From an uncultured Collinsella sp. (lineage in GTDB: Bacteria > Actinomycetota > Coriobacteriia > Coriobacteriales > Coriobacteriaceae), in contig CAUGNZ010000019.1 in the NCBI GenBank assembly GCA_959601045.1, positions 1-42,656 of the forward strand: a DNA stretch of 42,656 nucleotides, given 5' to 3'. Made by a program: the position numbers and the translations under genes. Shown one piece after another: positions 23,440 to 31,708 of the stretch (positions within the stretch are counted from its first letter, which is position 1; the number at the start of each line of letters is the position of its first letter). A model generated the notes under the pieces. It was not told the DNA's origin. It made no database searches and saw only the letters and a program-made list of their open reading frames with translations.

Positions 23440-24063
23440 TTACGCGTTGACGGCCATCGAGTGCTGGCCTGACTTTTCCAAGTACTCGGCAAACTTGGCT
23501 TCGTCGCCCTTGTTCTGGTACTGCAGGGCCAGCAGGTACTCCAAGCGGCAGCGCTTGACCGGGTCGTCGCCGACATCCTCGAGCATGCGCTCCAGCTCGG
23601 GAATGTCGTTGTGACGCTTGAGGATCATCGTGTCGTACATCAGCTGGCACTCGTGCGCGACCGCCTCGGCCTGACCGCCCTCAAAGCCCTTGATTTCATG
23701 CAGCAGCTCCTTGGACTTTTTGCGGTCCTCCTGGCCAACGTAGTAGTTAAAGGCCTTGATCACCAGGTCGACGCGCTGCATCTTGGGCAGGTTGAGTCCC
23801 AGCAGCAGGTCGAACATCTCGCCGGCGCGCTCGTGGTCCTCGCGCAGCAGATAGGAGTTCAGACGCAGGTAGTCGCGGTTGTAGCGCGGGTACAGCATGC
23901 TGGTGAGTTTGCCGTCGAGCAAACGATCGAACTCGGCCCACTGTTTGGCGGCCATCAACTGTTGCAGGCGTTTAAACGTAGTGCGTTTTTTGACGCTAAA
24001 GAACACCGACACGGCGATACAGATGATAACGACGGCGGTCCAGAGTGTGCGGGAATCGGGCAT
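23440..24063 (-). CDS. Uncharacterised membrane-anchored helical-repeat protein
   Basis: This 207-aa protein has one N-terminal membrane helix (TAVVIICIAVSVFFSV, about residues 9-24) and a cytosolic part made of regular amphipathic helices. Pairs such as WAEFDRLLDGKLTSML, ERAGEMFDLLLGLNL, KSKELLHEIKGFEGG and CRLEYLLALQYQNKGD are TPR-like in spacing and small-residue placement. No catalytic motif is visible. TPR-type anchors usually serve as protein-binding platforms; the partner is unknown. It stands alone upstream of tRNA-Leu and divergent from the PTS IIB gene. Confidence 0.82.
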   Translation of the reverse strand: MPDSRTLWTAVVIICIAVSVFFSVKKRTTFKRLQQLMAAKQWAEFDRLLDGKLTSMLYPRYNRDYLRLNSYLLREDHERAGEMFDLLLGLNLPKMQRVDLVIKAFNYYVGQEDRKKSKELLHEIKGFEGGQAEAVAHECQLMYDTMILKRHNDIPELERMLEDVGDDPVKRCRLEYLLALQYQNKGDEAKFAEYLEKSGQHSMAVNA

Positions 24064-24097
24064 GTTAGGATCCTTAGTCGCTCATAAAGCGAGCGGT

Positions 24098-24126
24098 ATG
24101 ACAACACGTACTAGATGTATTATACG
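24098..24126 (+). promoter_or_regulatory. Possible promoter of the IIB-VOC gene pair
   Basis: ATGACA (24098-24103) and TATACG (24121-24126) are 17 bp apart in the 163-bp divergent gap before the IIB gene. The match to sigma-A consensus is fair for the -35 box and modest for the -10 box; TATTAT at 24118-24123 overlaps as an alternative. It would leave a leader of about 95 nt. Confidence 0.35.
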
Positions 24127-24226
24127 CAGCGCACAAGCAAACTGGCATAAAAGCTCATCGAGGCTGAGTGCCATCGCTCGCTGCGGTACACTTACCTAAA
24201 GTAAACCATGAAGGGAGACATTACCT

Positions 24227-24514
24227 ATGAAGAAGATCGTTTTGGCTTGCGGTGCTGGCGCTGCTACTTCCACGCTCGTTGCCCAGAAGGTCGCCACCAT
24301 GCTCGACGCCAACGGTTATGCCGGCAAGTATGAGATCGTGCAGTGCGCCATCTCCGAGGCCAAGGACGCTTGCGACGAGGGCGCCGACCTGCTGATCGCC
24401 ACCACCGTTGCTCCCGAGGGCCTCACCTGCCCGTACGTGAGCGGCGTGCCCTTCATGACCGGCATGAACCGCGTCGCTGCCGAGAAGGCCGTCCTCGACG
24501 TCATGGCTCAGTAG
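24227..24514 (+). CDS. PTS galactitol-type EIIB domain protein
   Basis: This 95-aa protein is a stand-alone EIIB of the galactitol/lactose-like fold. The N-terminus KKIVLACGAGAATSTLVAQK has the CGxGxxTS phosphate loop, with Cys8 as the phosphorylated residue. Length matches GatB. No IIA or IIC gene is nearby, so it either completes a PTS encoded elsewhere or serves as a phospho-signalling protein. It is followed 11 bp later by a VOC-family gene in the same orientation, with which it is probably co-transcribed. AAGGGAG precedes the ATG. Confidence 0.9.
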   Translation: MKKIVLACGAGAATSTLVAQKVATMLDANGYAGKYEIVQCAISEAKDACDEGADLLIATTVAPEGLTCPYVSGVPFMTGMNRVAAEKAVLDVMAQ

Positions 24515-24525
24515 GCGCTGACTGT

Positions 24526-24900
24526 ATGAGTGAGCAGAACGCCAATCCGGTCGAGCTCTTTGGCATGCGCGTTGCCCATGTGGGCATTAACGCCACCGAC
24601 CCGGCAGATGCCCTGGAGATCGCGGAGCTGTTCTCGACGATGATGGGCCTGCCCGTTATCGAGACCCCGGTTTCGTACTTTAACGATTCGCTGATCGAGG
24701 TCATGAAGCAGAACGGTCGTGGCACCAAGGGCCACATCGGCTTTGCCGTCAACGACATCGATGCGGCCGAGAAGTGGTTTGCCGAGCGCGGGCTCGAGGT
24801 CAACGAGGAGTCGCGCGTGCTGCCGCCCGACGGCGGCACCAAGCTCGTGTACTTTAAGCGCGAGTTCGCCGGCTTCGCCGTGCACCTGTGCCGCGAGTAG
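24526..24900 (+). CDS. VOC (glyoxalase/bleomycin resistance-like) family protein
   Basis: This 124-aa protein has the beta-alpha-beta-beta-beta repeat of the vicinal oxygen chelate fold. FGMRVAHVGINATDPADAL begins the first module with a metal-ligand His, TKGHIGFAVNDIDAAEKWF starts the second, and KLVYFKREFAGFAVHLCRE ends it with a His-Leu pattern. Metal ligands are plausible but the substrate is not evident. Coupling to a PTS IIB suggests action on a sugar-derived metabolite or aldehyde by-product. The ATG at 24526 has only a weak ribosome site, which fits translational coupling to the IIB gene. Confidence 0.85.
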   Translation: MSEQNANPVELFGMRVAHVGINATDPADALEIAELFSTMMGLPVIETPVSYFNDSLIEVMKQNGRGTKGHIGFAVNDIDAAEKWFAERGLEVNEESRVLPPDGGTKLVYFKREFAGFAVHLCRE

Positions 24901-24924
24901 CGCACAGGCTGCTATAGCTAGCAA

Positions 24925-24960
24925 AAAGGGATAGGGCCGCATGGCCTTATCCCTTTATTT
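24925..24960. terminator. Bidirectional terminator between VOC gene and sensor kinase
   Basis: AAAGGGATAGGGCC (24925-24938) pairs with GGCCTTATCCCTTT (24943-24956), with G-U wobble, around a GCAT loop; A-rich and T-rich flanks lie on either side. It sits between convergent genes ending at 24900 and 24976 and can serve both. Confidence 0.9.
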
Positions 24961-24975
24961 ATGCCGAGGGGCTTT

Positions 24976-26271
24976 CTATCGTGGCAGGCGAATCGTAAAG
25001 CGGCTGCCGACGCCCTCGACTGAGGTCACGCCAATGACACCACCATGGCTATCGACGATCCACTTGGCAATGGCAAGCCCCAGACCCGAGCCCTGCGCGC
25101 CGGCATCGCGTGCGTTGTCGGCGCGGTAGAACCGTTCAAACGCGTGAGCTGCGGATTCCTGGTTCATGCCGATACCCTCGTCCTCAACGGCTATGTCGAT
25201 CGTGCCCATGCCCGCATCGGTCGTTATGCCAAATGTGACGGTCGTTCCCGCGTTCGAATACTTGGCGGCGTTCTGCACGATCACGCGCAGAGCCTGCTTC
25301 ACGAGCGCCACGTCGACAGATGCGTCGCAGCGCGGGTCGTTGGCAAGCGTGGTGTCGTACGCCAGCCGATACGTGTGCTCGGTATCGATCATCTGCGATT
25401 CCTCGCATACCTCGCCGACCAGTGCGGCCAGGTTGGTATGCGCACGCCGCAGGACCGTGCGCCCGGCATCGCCGCGCGCCAAAAACAGCAGCTGCTCCAC
25501 GAGCTCCTGCATATGCTCGCTTTCGGCCTTGAGGGACGCGATGGATTCCGCCAGCACGTCCGGGTCATCTTTGCCCCAGCGGTCGAGCATGTTTACGTAA
25601 CCCTGAATCACCGCGATGGGCGTTCGTAGCTCGTGGCTTGCATCGTTGACAAAGCGCATCTGCTGCAGCTTTGCCTCTTGCATCTGGCGCAGCAGGCGGT
25701 TGAGCGCGACCTCGATGCTCGCCAGGTCGGCGTCGCCGGTGGTGACGCTCGGCGAGTCGACGCTTGCGCGCTCGATGGCCTGCTCCAGCGTTTCCATCTT
25801 GCCGCCGGAGAGCTGCATACGGCTGAGCTCGTCTACGCGCAGGGCCAGGTCGTTGAGCGGTGCCATGGTGCGGCGCACGCGGCGGGCGCCGCCGAGCATG
25901 TTGAGCACGCTGATGACCTGCCCACCTGCAACGACAAGATAGAGGGGCCACAGCGCGATGAGGTCCTGCGCGAGGGGGAAGGTCTTGGTGGTGCGCGCAA
26001 GCTCGACGGTATAGGTGAGCGTGGCGGGGTCCCAGCCGTGCGCGGGCGTCAGCGACATGCCGTGGACGGCGGCACCGGGGATCCATCCCGCGGTAAACGC
26101 GCCGTCGGGCAGCGTTTGGTTATAGCCATAGATGAGGATCGCCGCCGCAGCAACCAGCAGCCACAGGTCGAGCCAGATGTAGCTCGCCAGGCGGCGCCAC
26201 ATGTAGCTCCAGTTGATGGCACGGGCGATGGAGGTGACGCGCTTGGTCTCGGCGTTACGCGCGGCAGACAT
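24976..26271 (-). CDS. Sensor histidine kinase of an OmpR-type two-component system
   Basis: This 431-aa kinase has two membrane helices (about residues 31-50 and 104-126) flanking a small extracytoplasmic region of about 55 residues. A linker follows, then the phosphoacceptor H213 in NDASHELRTP, the N box VIVQNAAKYSNA, the G1 box VEDEGIGM, the F box AFERFYRAD and the G2 box GSGLGLAIAKWIV. All catalytic boxes are intact. The frame is open to 26433, but the ATG at 26271 overlaps the end of the regulator by 17 bp, the usual arrangement for a coupled pair. The small sensor gives no clear ligand clue. Confidence 0.92.
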   Translation of the reverse strand: MSAARNAETKRVTSIARAINWSYMWRRLASYIWLDLWLLVAAAAILIYGYNQTLPDGAFTAGWIPGAAVHGMSLTPAHGWDPATLTYTVELARTTKTFPLAQDLIALWPLYLVVAGGQVISVLNMLGGARRVRRTMAPLNDLALRVDELSRMQLSGGKMETLEQAIERASVDSPSVTTGDADLASIEVALNRLLRQMQEAKLQQMRFVNDASHELRTPIAVIQGYVNMLDRWGKDDPDVLAESIASLKAESEHMQELVEQLLFLARGDAGRTVLRRAHTNLAALVGEVCEESQMIDTEHTYRLAYDTTLANDPRCDASVDVALVKQALRVIVQNAAKYSNAGTTVTFGITTDAGMGTIDIAVEDEGIGMNQESAAHAFERFYRADNARDAGAQGSGLGLAIAKWIVDSHGGVIGVTSVEGVGSRFTIRLPR

Positions 26272-27040
26272 AGCCCACCCCGCGCACGGTTTGGATGATG
26301 CGGGCACCGCCGGCGTCTTCGATCTTGGCGCGCAGGTGCGCGATGTGCACGTCGACGTTGTTGGTGTCGCCCACGTATTCGTAGCCCAGCGCCTCGTGCG
26401 CGATGCGCTCGCGCGTGAGTACGGTTTCGGCATGCGTCATAAGCAGGGCGAGGACGTCGAACTCGCGGGCCGTGAGCGCGATGGGCGAGCCGCCGACCGT
26501 GACTTCGCGGCGGTCGGGATCGAGCGCGACCGAACCCACGGTGAGCGCGGCGGGGGAGGGCGCGGCAGCGGTCTGGGCCGTGTCGGTTGCCGGGGACATT
26601 GTGGCGATACCGGCGGCCGTGCCGCTCGCTACGCCAGCCCCGGCGCTGGCGCCGCCAACGCCCGAAGCCGCTCGCACGGCTTCCGAGCGCTTCAGTGCCA
26701 CGCGGAACCGTGCGAACAGCTCCTCAATCGCAAATGGCTTGGTCAGGTAATCGTCGGCGCCGGCATCGAGCCCGGCCACTTTGTCCATCACGGCATCGCG
26801 CGCGGTGACCATAATCACCGGCACATCCTTGTGCTTGCGGACACGCCGCAAGACCTCCATGCCGTTGAGCTGCGGCAACAGCACGTCGAGCAGAATCAGA
26901 TCGTAGTCGCGCTCCAGCGCCAGGTCCACGGCAGTGCGGCCATCGGCGGCGTGTTCCACCTGGTAGCCCTCGTGCTCCAGCTCGAGCGTCACAAAGCGGG
27001 CGATTTTCTCCTCGTCCTCTACGATCAGGATCCGTGCCAT
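26255..27040 (-). CDS. OmpR/PhoB-family response regulator
   Basis: This 261-aa regulator has a receiver (residues 1-115) with acidic pocket EDEE near 8-11, phosphoacceptor D52 in LLDVLLP, Thr in VTARD and Lys in YLTKPF. The winged-helix DNA-binding domain covers about residues 165-261, with LTAREFDVLALLM and VRGVGYVC. Between them is an unusually long linker of about 45 Ala/Gly/Thr/Ser residues (about 120-165), where typical family members have 10-15. It precedes and overlaps the kinase gene. The start ATG is 18 bp from the stop of the DUF4342 gene upstream. Confidence 0.93.
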   Translation of the reverse strand: MARILIVEDEEKIARFVTLELEHEGYQVEHAADGRTAVDLALERDYDLILLDVLLPQLNGMEVLRRVRKHKDVPVIMVTARDAVMDKVAGLDAGADDYLTKPFAIEELFARFRVALKRSEAVRAASGVGGASAGAGVASGTAAGIATMSPATDTAQTAAAPSPAALTVGSVALDPDRREVTVGGSPIALTAREFDVLALLMTHAETVLTRERIAHEALGYEYVGDTNNVDVHIAHLRAKIEDAGGARIIQTVRGVGYVCRA

Positions 27041-27058
27041 GCGTGCCCCCGTCTGCGA

Positions 27059-27601
27059 TTACTTGTCGTCGTTGAGATTTTGCTTGATGTCGTCCGCGGC
27101 GTTAGCAGCGCTATCCATAAGGTTGTTGATGCTGCCGGGCACGTCGCCGTCGCTGTCGATGCGGTAGCGCATGCCAAAGAACAGGCCAATCAGCATCAGC
27201 CATATCGTGGCGCCCCAGGCAAACAGCGCGACGATGGGGATCAGGATGGGGATGTTGAGGATGATCGCATCGCGGCGCGTGGCGATAAACTTGGTGTCCA
27301 GACTCAGGCGGAAGAGCTTTTTGAGGTACTCCCACACGCCGTCCATCTTCTTGGAGAAGTCGGTCTTTTCGCTCGACTTTTCGTAAGCGACCTGCGCGGC
27401 GACCATCTCGGCAGAGGGCTCATCGACTGGCGCGGACTCGGTGGCGGCATGCGCCGACGTGGTCTGGGTCTTGCCCTGCGACTCGAGCCAAATGATGGCA
27501 TCCAAAACGTTGCCGTCGGCAGCGTCGAGCGCCGCCTTGGCATCGGTGTAACTCACGTTGCACTTGGTGCGGATGGTTTCAACTTTTTCGAGGTCGTCCA
27601 T
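27059..27601 (-). CDS. DUF4342-type protein with UBA-like N-terminus and membrane segment
   Basis: This 180-aa protein begins with a UBA/TS-N-like three-helix domain: VETIRTKCNVSYTDAKAAL then GNVLDAIIWLE (residues 6-42), the DUF4342 signature. A variable Thr/Ala/Glu-rich stretch follows, and then a hydrophobic segment IILNIPILIPIVALFAWGATIWLMLIG that probably spans the membrane once or as a hairpin (about 122-148). The C-terminus is polar and Asp-rich. The function of the family is unknown. It lies 18 bp upstream of the regulator on the same strand and is probably the first gene of that three-gene operon. Confidence 0.8.
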   Translation of the reverse strand: MDDLEKVETIRTKCNVSYTDAKAALDAADGNVLDAIIWLESQGKTQTTSAHAATESAPVDEPSAEMVAAQVAYEKSSEKTDFSKKMDGVWEYLKKLFRLSLDTKFIATRRDAIILNIPILIPIVALFAWGATIWLMLIGLFFGMRYRIDSDGDVPGSINNLMDSAANAADDIKQNLNDDK

Positions 27602-27894
27602 GACCTGTCCTTTCGTTCGATGGGCGCGACGCCAGGCGATCTGCCCGGGCGCGAGCGTTGCGTTCGGCGGCCTGCGTCGCGCGGCGCCGCCCCGCCCTTG
27701 GTCGAACTCTATAGTGCAGGTTATAGATTAAGCGATTCTTGAGCCAAGATTAATGTTGGATGAGTTTTTGGGTGGCAGTGGGAAAAGTATTAGACCTCGA
27801 TAGCGGGAGATGGTGGGCCGGTACAAAACGGCGTCAAGTGTTGGTCGAGCAGGTGGTTTTCAAGCGATCGGGACATGGCGGGCGGTCGATCGCC

Positions 27895-27900
27895 TATACT
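27895..27900 (+). promoter_or_regulatory. Likely -10 element before the Nudix gene
   Basis: TATACT matches the -10 consensus at five of six positions and lies 33 bp before the ATG at 27934, with GAGAGGTG as ribosome site. No good -35 box is seen at 16-18 bp, so the call is weak. The rest of the 332-bp divergent gap 27602-27933 holds no ORF worth calling and no obvious structured element. Confidence 0.4.
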
Positions 27901-27933
27901 GGTTGGGCTCAACTAGAGAGGTGATAACTAGTT

Positions 27934-28329
27934 ATGAAATCAATCAATGTTGCAGCAGCGATTATTCAGAAGGACGGGAAAATCCTGAGCTGCCAGCGTG
28001 GCTACGGCGAGTTTAAAGACGGCTGGGAGTTTCCGGGCGGCAAGCTCGAGCCGGGCGAGACCGGTGAGCAGGCAATCGTGCGCGAGATTCAAGAAGAGCT
28101 CGAGGTCACGATCGGTAACCTCGACTATCTTTGCACGGTCGAACATGATTACGAGACGTTCCATCTGTCGATGCAGTGCTACCTAGCTAGCATCCTTTCG
28201 GGCGAGTTCAAAGAGCACGCTCACGAGGACATGAAGTGGCTCTATACCAATAACCTGTGGGATGTCGATTGGCTTCCGGCGGACGTTAAAGTCGTTAGGG
28301 AGCTCGAAAAGAAACTCAGGCTTATGTAA
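27934..28329 (+). CDS. MutT-type Nudix hydrolase
   Basis: This 131-aa protein is a small Nudix pyrophosphohydrolase of the MutT/8-oxo-dGTP diphosphatase type that removes oxidised nucleotides from the pool. The Nudix box runs from G36 to V58 (GKLEPGETGEQAIVREIQEE), fitting GX5EX7REUXEEXGU apart from Glu for the last Gly, a common variant. WEFPGGK precedes it as in MutT, and a C-terminal WLPADVKVV matches the base-recognition end. It is convergent with the PLD-helicase gene and shares its terminator. By eye the two genes are richer in A and T than the flanking genes, suggesting joint acquisition. Confidence 0.9.
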   Translation: MKSINVAAAIIQKDGKILSCQRGYGEFKDGWEFPGGKLEPGETGEQAIVREIQEELEVTIGNLDYLCTVEHDYETFHLSMQCYLASILSGEFKEHAHEDMKWLYTNNLWDVDWLPADVKVVRELEKKLRLM

Positions 28330-28368
28330 GAAGGAGCGGGCGTCGCATGGCGGCCCGCTCCTTCTTTG
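28328..28368. terminator. Bidirectional terminator between Nudix gene and helicase
   Basis: AAGAAGGAGCGGGC (28328-28341) pairs perfectly with GCCCGCTCCTTCTT (28353-28366) around an 11-base loop. It overlaps the Nudix stop codon and ends 2 bp before the convergent helicase stop, so it serves both genes. Confidence 0.9.
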
Positions 28369-31244
28369 TTACTCTGTCTCACTCAGATCGCTGAGCATAA
28401 ACTCGTAAATGTCCTGACGCACGGGCGCATTGAGTTCATATTCGATTTCGACGGCGTTGTCGCCGCTCTTAGTTTTAATAGCTTTGAACTCGCCAGTCGG
28501 ATGCATTTTGCCTAGGAAGTAAAATTCCTTGCCACCCTTATCGTCCTTGTTCTTTCGCATAAACAAATACGTCTTTAGCCCGTTGCCCGGCCATGCCTGC
28601 AGACGCTGAATCTCGGGGGAGTTGAGCGTGCGGTTGTTCTTAGAGATTGCAACTAGCTTACTCGGCGAAACAAAGCGGTCTTCATACTGAATGGACTCGC
28701 TAATGTCGGGTGCCTTGTCATAGTTAATAAACACGGGGAATGTATTGGTCTTCTCGTCGTAGAAGTAGCCGCCAAGATTTTGGCCGTTGATGTTCTTTTC
28801 CCAGTTCATCAAGCGGCAAACTTCTTCGTACGTGTACTTGGCGTTGAGAACGAAATTTGTGTTTTGGTACGTCTCGGCATAGTCGAGTCGGTTACGCGCA
28901 ATGCCAAAATCCAGCACCTCGAGAATCTGGCGCTTGAACTCTGCGTTGCGCAGAGCGGTCGCAAACGCTTCGGTCAGACGAGGTCCGCATCCATCGTCAA
29001 TAAGCAGGGAAACGAAATCCTTGGGAGTGGCAAAGTCGCCCTTAAGGACTGTGATTGCCGACCTAACGGCGCTGTCCTTAAGCTGTGTGTGGTAGCTCCT
29101 AAGCGCAGCCTCGCGCATATGCCGGTAGCCCTCGTGTCCGGCTTCGACGAGCGTTTGAAGCAAATAGAGGTCTTCGAAACGCTTGCCCGCGGCGAGCTTT
29201 TGAGAAATAAATTTGAGAATCTTGGTTTGATCAGAGGAAAATTGAACCGTGTAGTCCGGCTCGTATTTGGATAGAAATGCGTGGTAGGACCCCAGGCCGC
29301 TATTCTTGAAGATAAGCAGCGGATCGATGGAGCCGTTACGATCAAATTCGAGCAGCGAGGGAATCTTGCCGAGTTTCTGGCGCAAGTCGAGATATTCGTT
29401 TTTCAAAAACCTGACGGAGGTGAAATCGCCGCCATCGATGGCCTTGTAGATGCGTGCCTCGGAAATACGATCAAAGCTCACGGTCGAGCATCCGGGGATC
29501 GTCGAATCGCCCTCTTGGACGAGACGACGCAGGCGATCTTTGTTGTACGTTTTGTCACCCGAAAGCGCGATGGGCACCAAGAAGTTGCTCTGGTAGTTGC
29601 CAATAAAGTCGAGCACCAGTGCGTATTCCTTGCCATCATTCAGACGCAAACCTCGTCCGAGCTGTTGAATAAAGATGATTGCGGAGTCGGTGCGTCGAAG
29701 CATGATGATCTGATTGAGCGAGGGGATGTCGACGCCTTCGTTCATGATATCGACCGAGAAAATATACTCGAGCTCGCCGGCTTCAAGTCGGTTGATAACG
29801 GCATCGCGGACTTCATCGGGATCTTGACCGCTAATCGCAGCCGTTCGATATCCGAGAGCGTTGAATTTGCGCGACAGTTCTTTGGCCTCGGCGTTTCGAT
29901 TGCAGAAAATTAAGCCCCTGCGGCTGCTTTTGGTGACGCTATATTCTTCGATCTTCTCGGTGATGTGACGCACACGCTCGTCGGACGTTAAGCGCCCGAA
30001 CAGGGCGGTATTTTCGACCGTCTCATCGTCAATCTCCAGATCGTGAATGCCAAAATAATGGAAGGGGGCTAGCATCTCCTCGGACAAAGCGTCCTGCAGC
30101 GTGATCTGGAATGCGATGACGTGATTGAAAAGGGCAAAGACGTCATAGCCGTCGGTGCGATTGGGTGTAGCGGTCATGCCCAGATAAAACCGAGGCGTAA
30201 AGTGCGACATGATGGATTGGTAGCCCTGAGATCCCGTGCGGTGGGCCTCGTCGATGACGATGTAGTCGAACTCATCGGGTCGGAAATCGCTCAGATGTTT
30301 GGCGACCGAAGAACACATGGCAAACACACAGGTAGCATCGCTTGTATTCTTGCCAGTTTGATAGGTGTCGAACATATAGGTACTACCTAAGAGCCGTTCG
30401 TAGCTTGCACGGGAGGCGTCGATAATGCGCCGGCGGTGCGCAAGAAAGAGGACGCGCCGGGGTTTAGTTGCGAGTACGTCGAAAGCTGAAAGGAAGGTTT
30501 TACCTGTACCCGTGGCAGAGACCAGCAAAGCACGAGTTTCGCCCTTGCGGTGGATCGCTCCAAGCGCTTCGAGGGCACGCTGCTGCATTTTATTGGGCTT
30601 GATTTCAGCGAGGTCATTTTGCGTCGGCGTCTCACTAGATTTGAATGTCGGTTTCGATTTAGTTTTTGGCGGATGGGTCATTCGATACGTGGCGTAGTTA
30701 TCAATCCAGTCTTGGGAAAGTGCAACGGTTGAGGTGTCGTTCCACAGCGAATTGAACTCGCCTCTAAGTTCTCCGAGCAGGCGGCTGTTTTCAACGGTCT
30801 GGTAGAGCACATTCCATTCTTTATTACAGGTGAGGGCGGTCTGCGTCATGTTCGAGCTGCCGACGATAACCGTGCTGGTTTCGCCTTTATCAAAAATGTA
30901 TCCCTTAGCGTGCAAATTTCCTTGGAACACGCGGACTTCGATATTGTCGTACTCCAAGAGCTTGCGAAACGCATCGGGTGAGTTGAAGTTGAGATAGGTG
31001 GATGTGAGCAACCTGCCCTTAATGTTGCGTTGCTTGAGCTCTTGGAATGCTTCGACCAGGATCTGCAAACCGCCGTCCGCGACGAACGCAACGCAAAAGT
31101 CAAAGGAGCTGCAGGTCGAGAGCTGCTCTTCGATAACGGATAGTAGTGTTCCGCCGGTCGCCTTCGAGTTGGCGATGAGCTTGGGTGAATCGTTCTCGCG
31201 TGTAAGCGAATCGAATCAATATCAATCTGCTGCTGAGCAACCAT
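28369..31244 (-). pseudogene. PLD-nuclease/SF2-helicase/DUF3427 protein, frameshifted near its 5' end
   Basis: The main frame (to a TTG at 31068, 899 aa) holds three parts. First, a phospholipase-D-like nuclease segment with NLHAKGYIFD and VGSSNMTQTAL. Then an SF2 helicase with Walker A SATGTGKTFL, DEAH box VIDEAHRTG, motif III GMTATPNRTDG and motif VI QLGRGLRL. Last, a long C-terminal DUF3427-like region. The first 50 or so residues of the PLD fold are encoded upstream of that TTG in the same frame, but this frame has no start codon before a TGA at 31216-31218. A good start (ATG 31244, MVAQQQIDIDS, AAGG site) exists in another frame. Removing one of two tandem ATTCG units joins the frames into 956 aa. 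Confidence 0.8.
31207..31216 (-). repeat. Tandem 5-bp repeat ATTCG x2 causing the frameshift
   Basis: On the minus strand ATTCG occurs twice in a row about ten codons after the ATG at 31244. With one copy, the reading continues IDIDSLTRENDSPKL into the helicase frame without a stop; with two, translation leaves the frame. This is a typical product of replication slippage and would be reversible. Confidence 0.85.
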
Positions 31245-31428
31245 TTCACCAGACCTTTCGAAAGACCACGTTTGCGCCAGGATAGCAGATCGATCGTTCG
31301 TGTTTTGGGCGACTTTTGATACGAGGGCTTGCAAGCGGTGTCCGCACGACATGTGACACTTAACCTGCTGCCAACTCCTCCGCGGCGGCATGAACCTGAG
31401 CAACGATTCTCTAAGGAGCTCGAAATCG

Positions 31429-31668
31429 ATGAGTGACAACACCAAGCATCTCGCAAAGAAATGCGTCAAGGACGCGGGGCCGTGTCTCACGCTGTGCCTT
31501 GCCGGTGCAGCGGTCGCGCTGCTGGCTGTTTTGGGGCCATTTGACGTGCTTCGAAGCGCCAGCTCTCTACACGTTTGCATGGCTCTTGCCGGCGCCATGA
31601 TGACCGGCGGCGTGCTCGATCTAGCTTTTTGGGTGTTTGACCCGTTTGGATGGAAGAACGAAGGGTAA
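31429..31668 (+). CDS. Small two-helix membrane protein, unknown function
   Basis: This 79-aa protein begins with a short polar segment (MSDNTKHLAKKC) and has two hydrophobic stretches, CLTLCLAGAAVALLAVLG (about residues 20-38) and VCMALAGAMMTGGVLDLAFWV (about 48-68), with a WKNEG tail. The ATG at 31429 follows AAGGAG; an in-frame ATG at 31390 lacks such a site. No family is recognised. It lies upstream of two metallophosphoesterase genes on the same strand (40-bp gap). Confidence 0.65.
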   Translation: MSDNTKHLAKKCVKDAGPCLTLCLAGAAVALLAVLGPFDVLRSASSLHVCMALAGAMMTGGVLDLAFWVFDPFGWKNEG

Positions 31669-31708
31669 GCCCTAAGGGATGGATGCCCCGCAGCGTTAGG
31701 AGGTCCCC

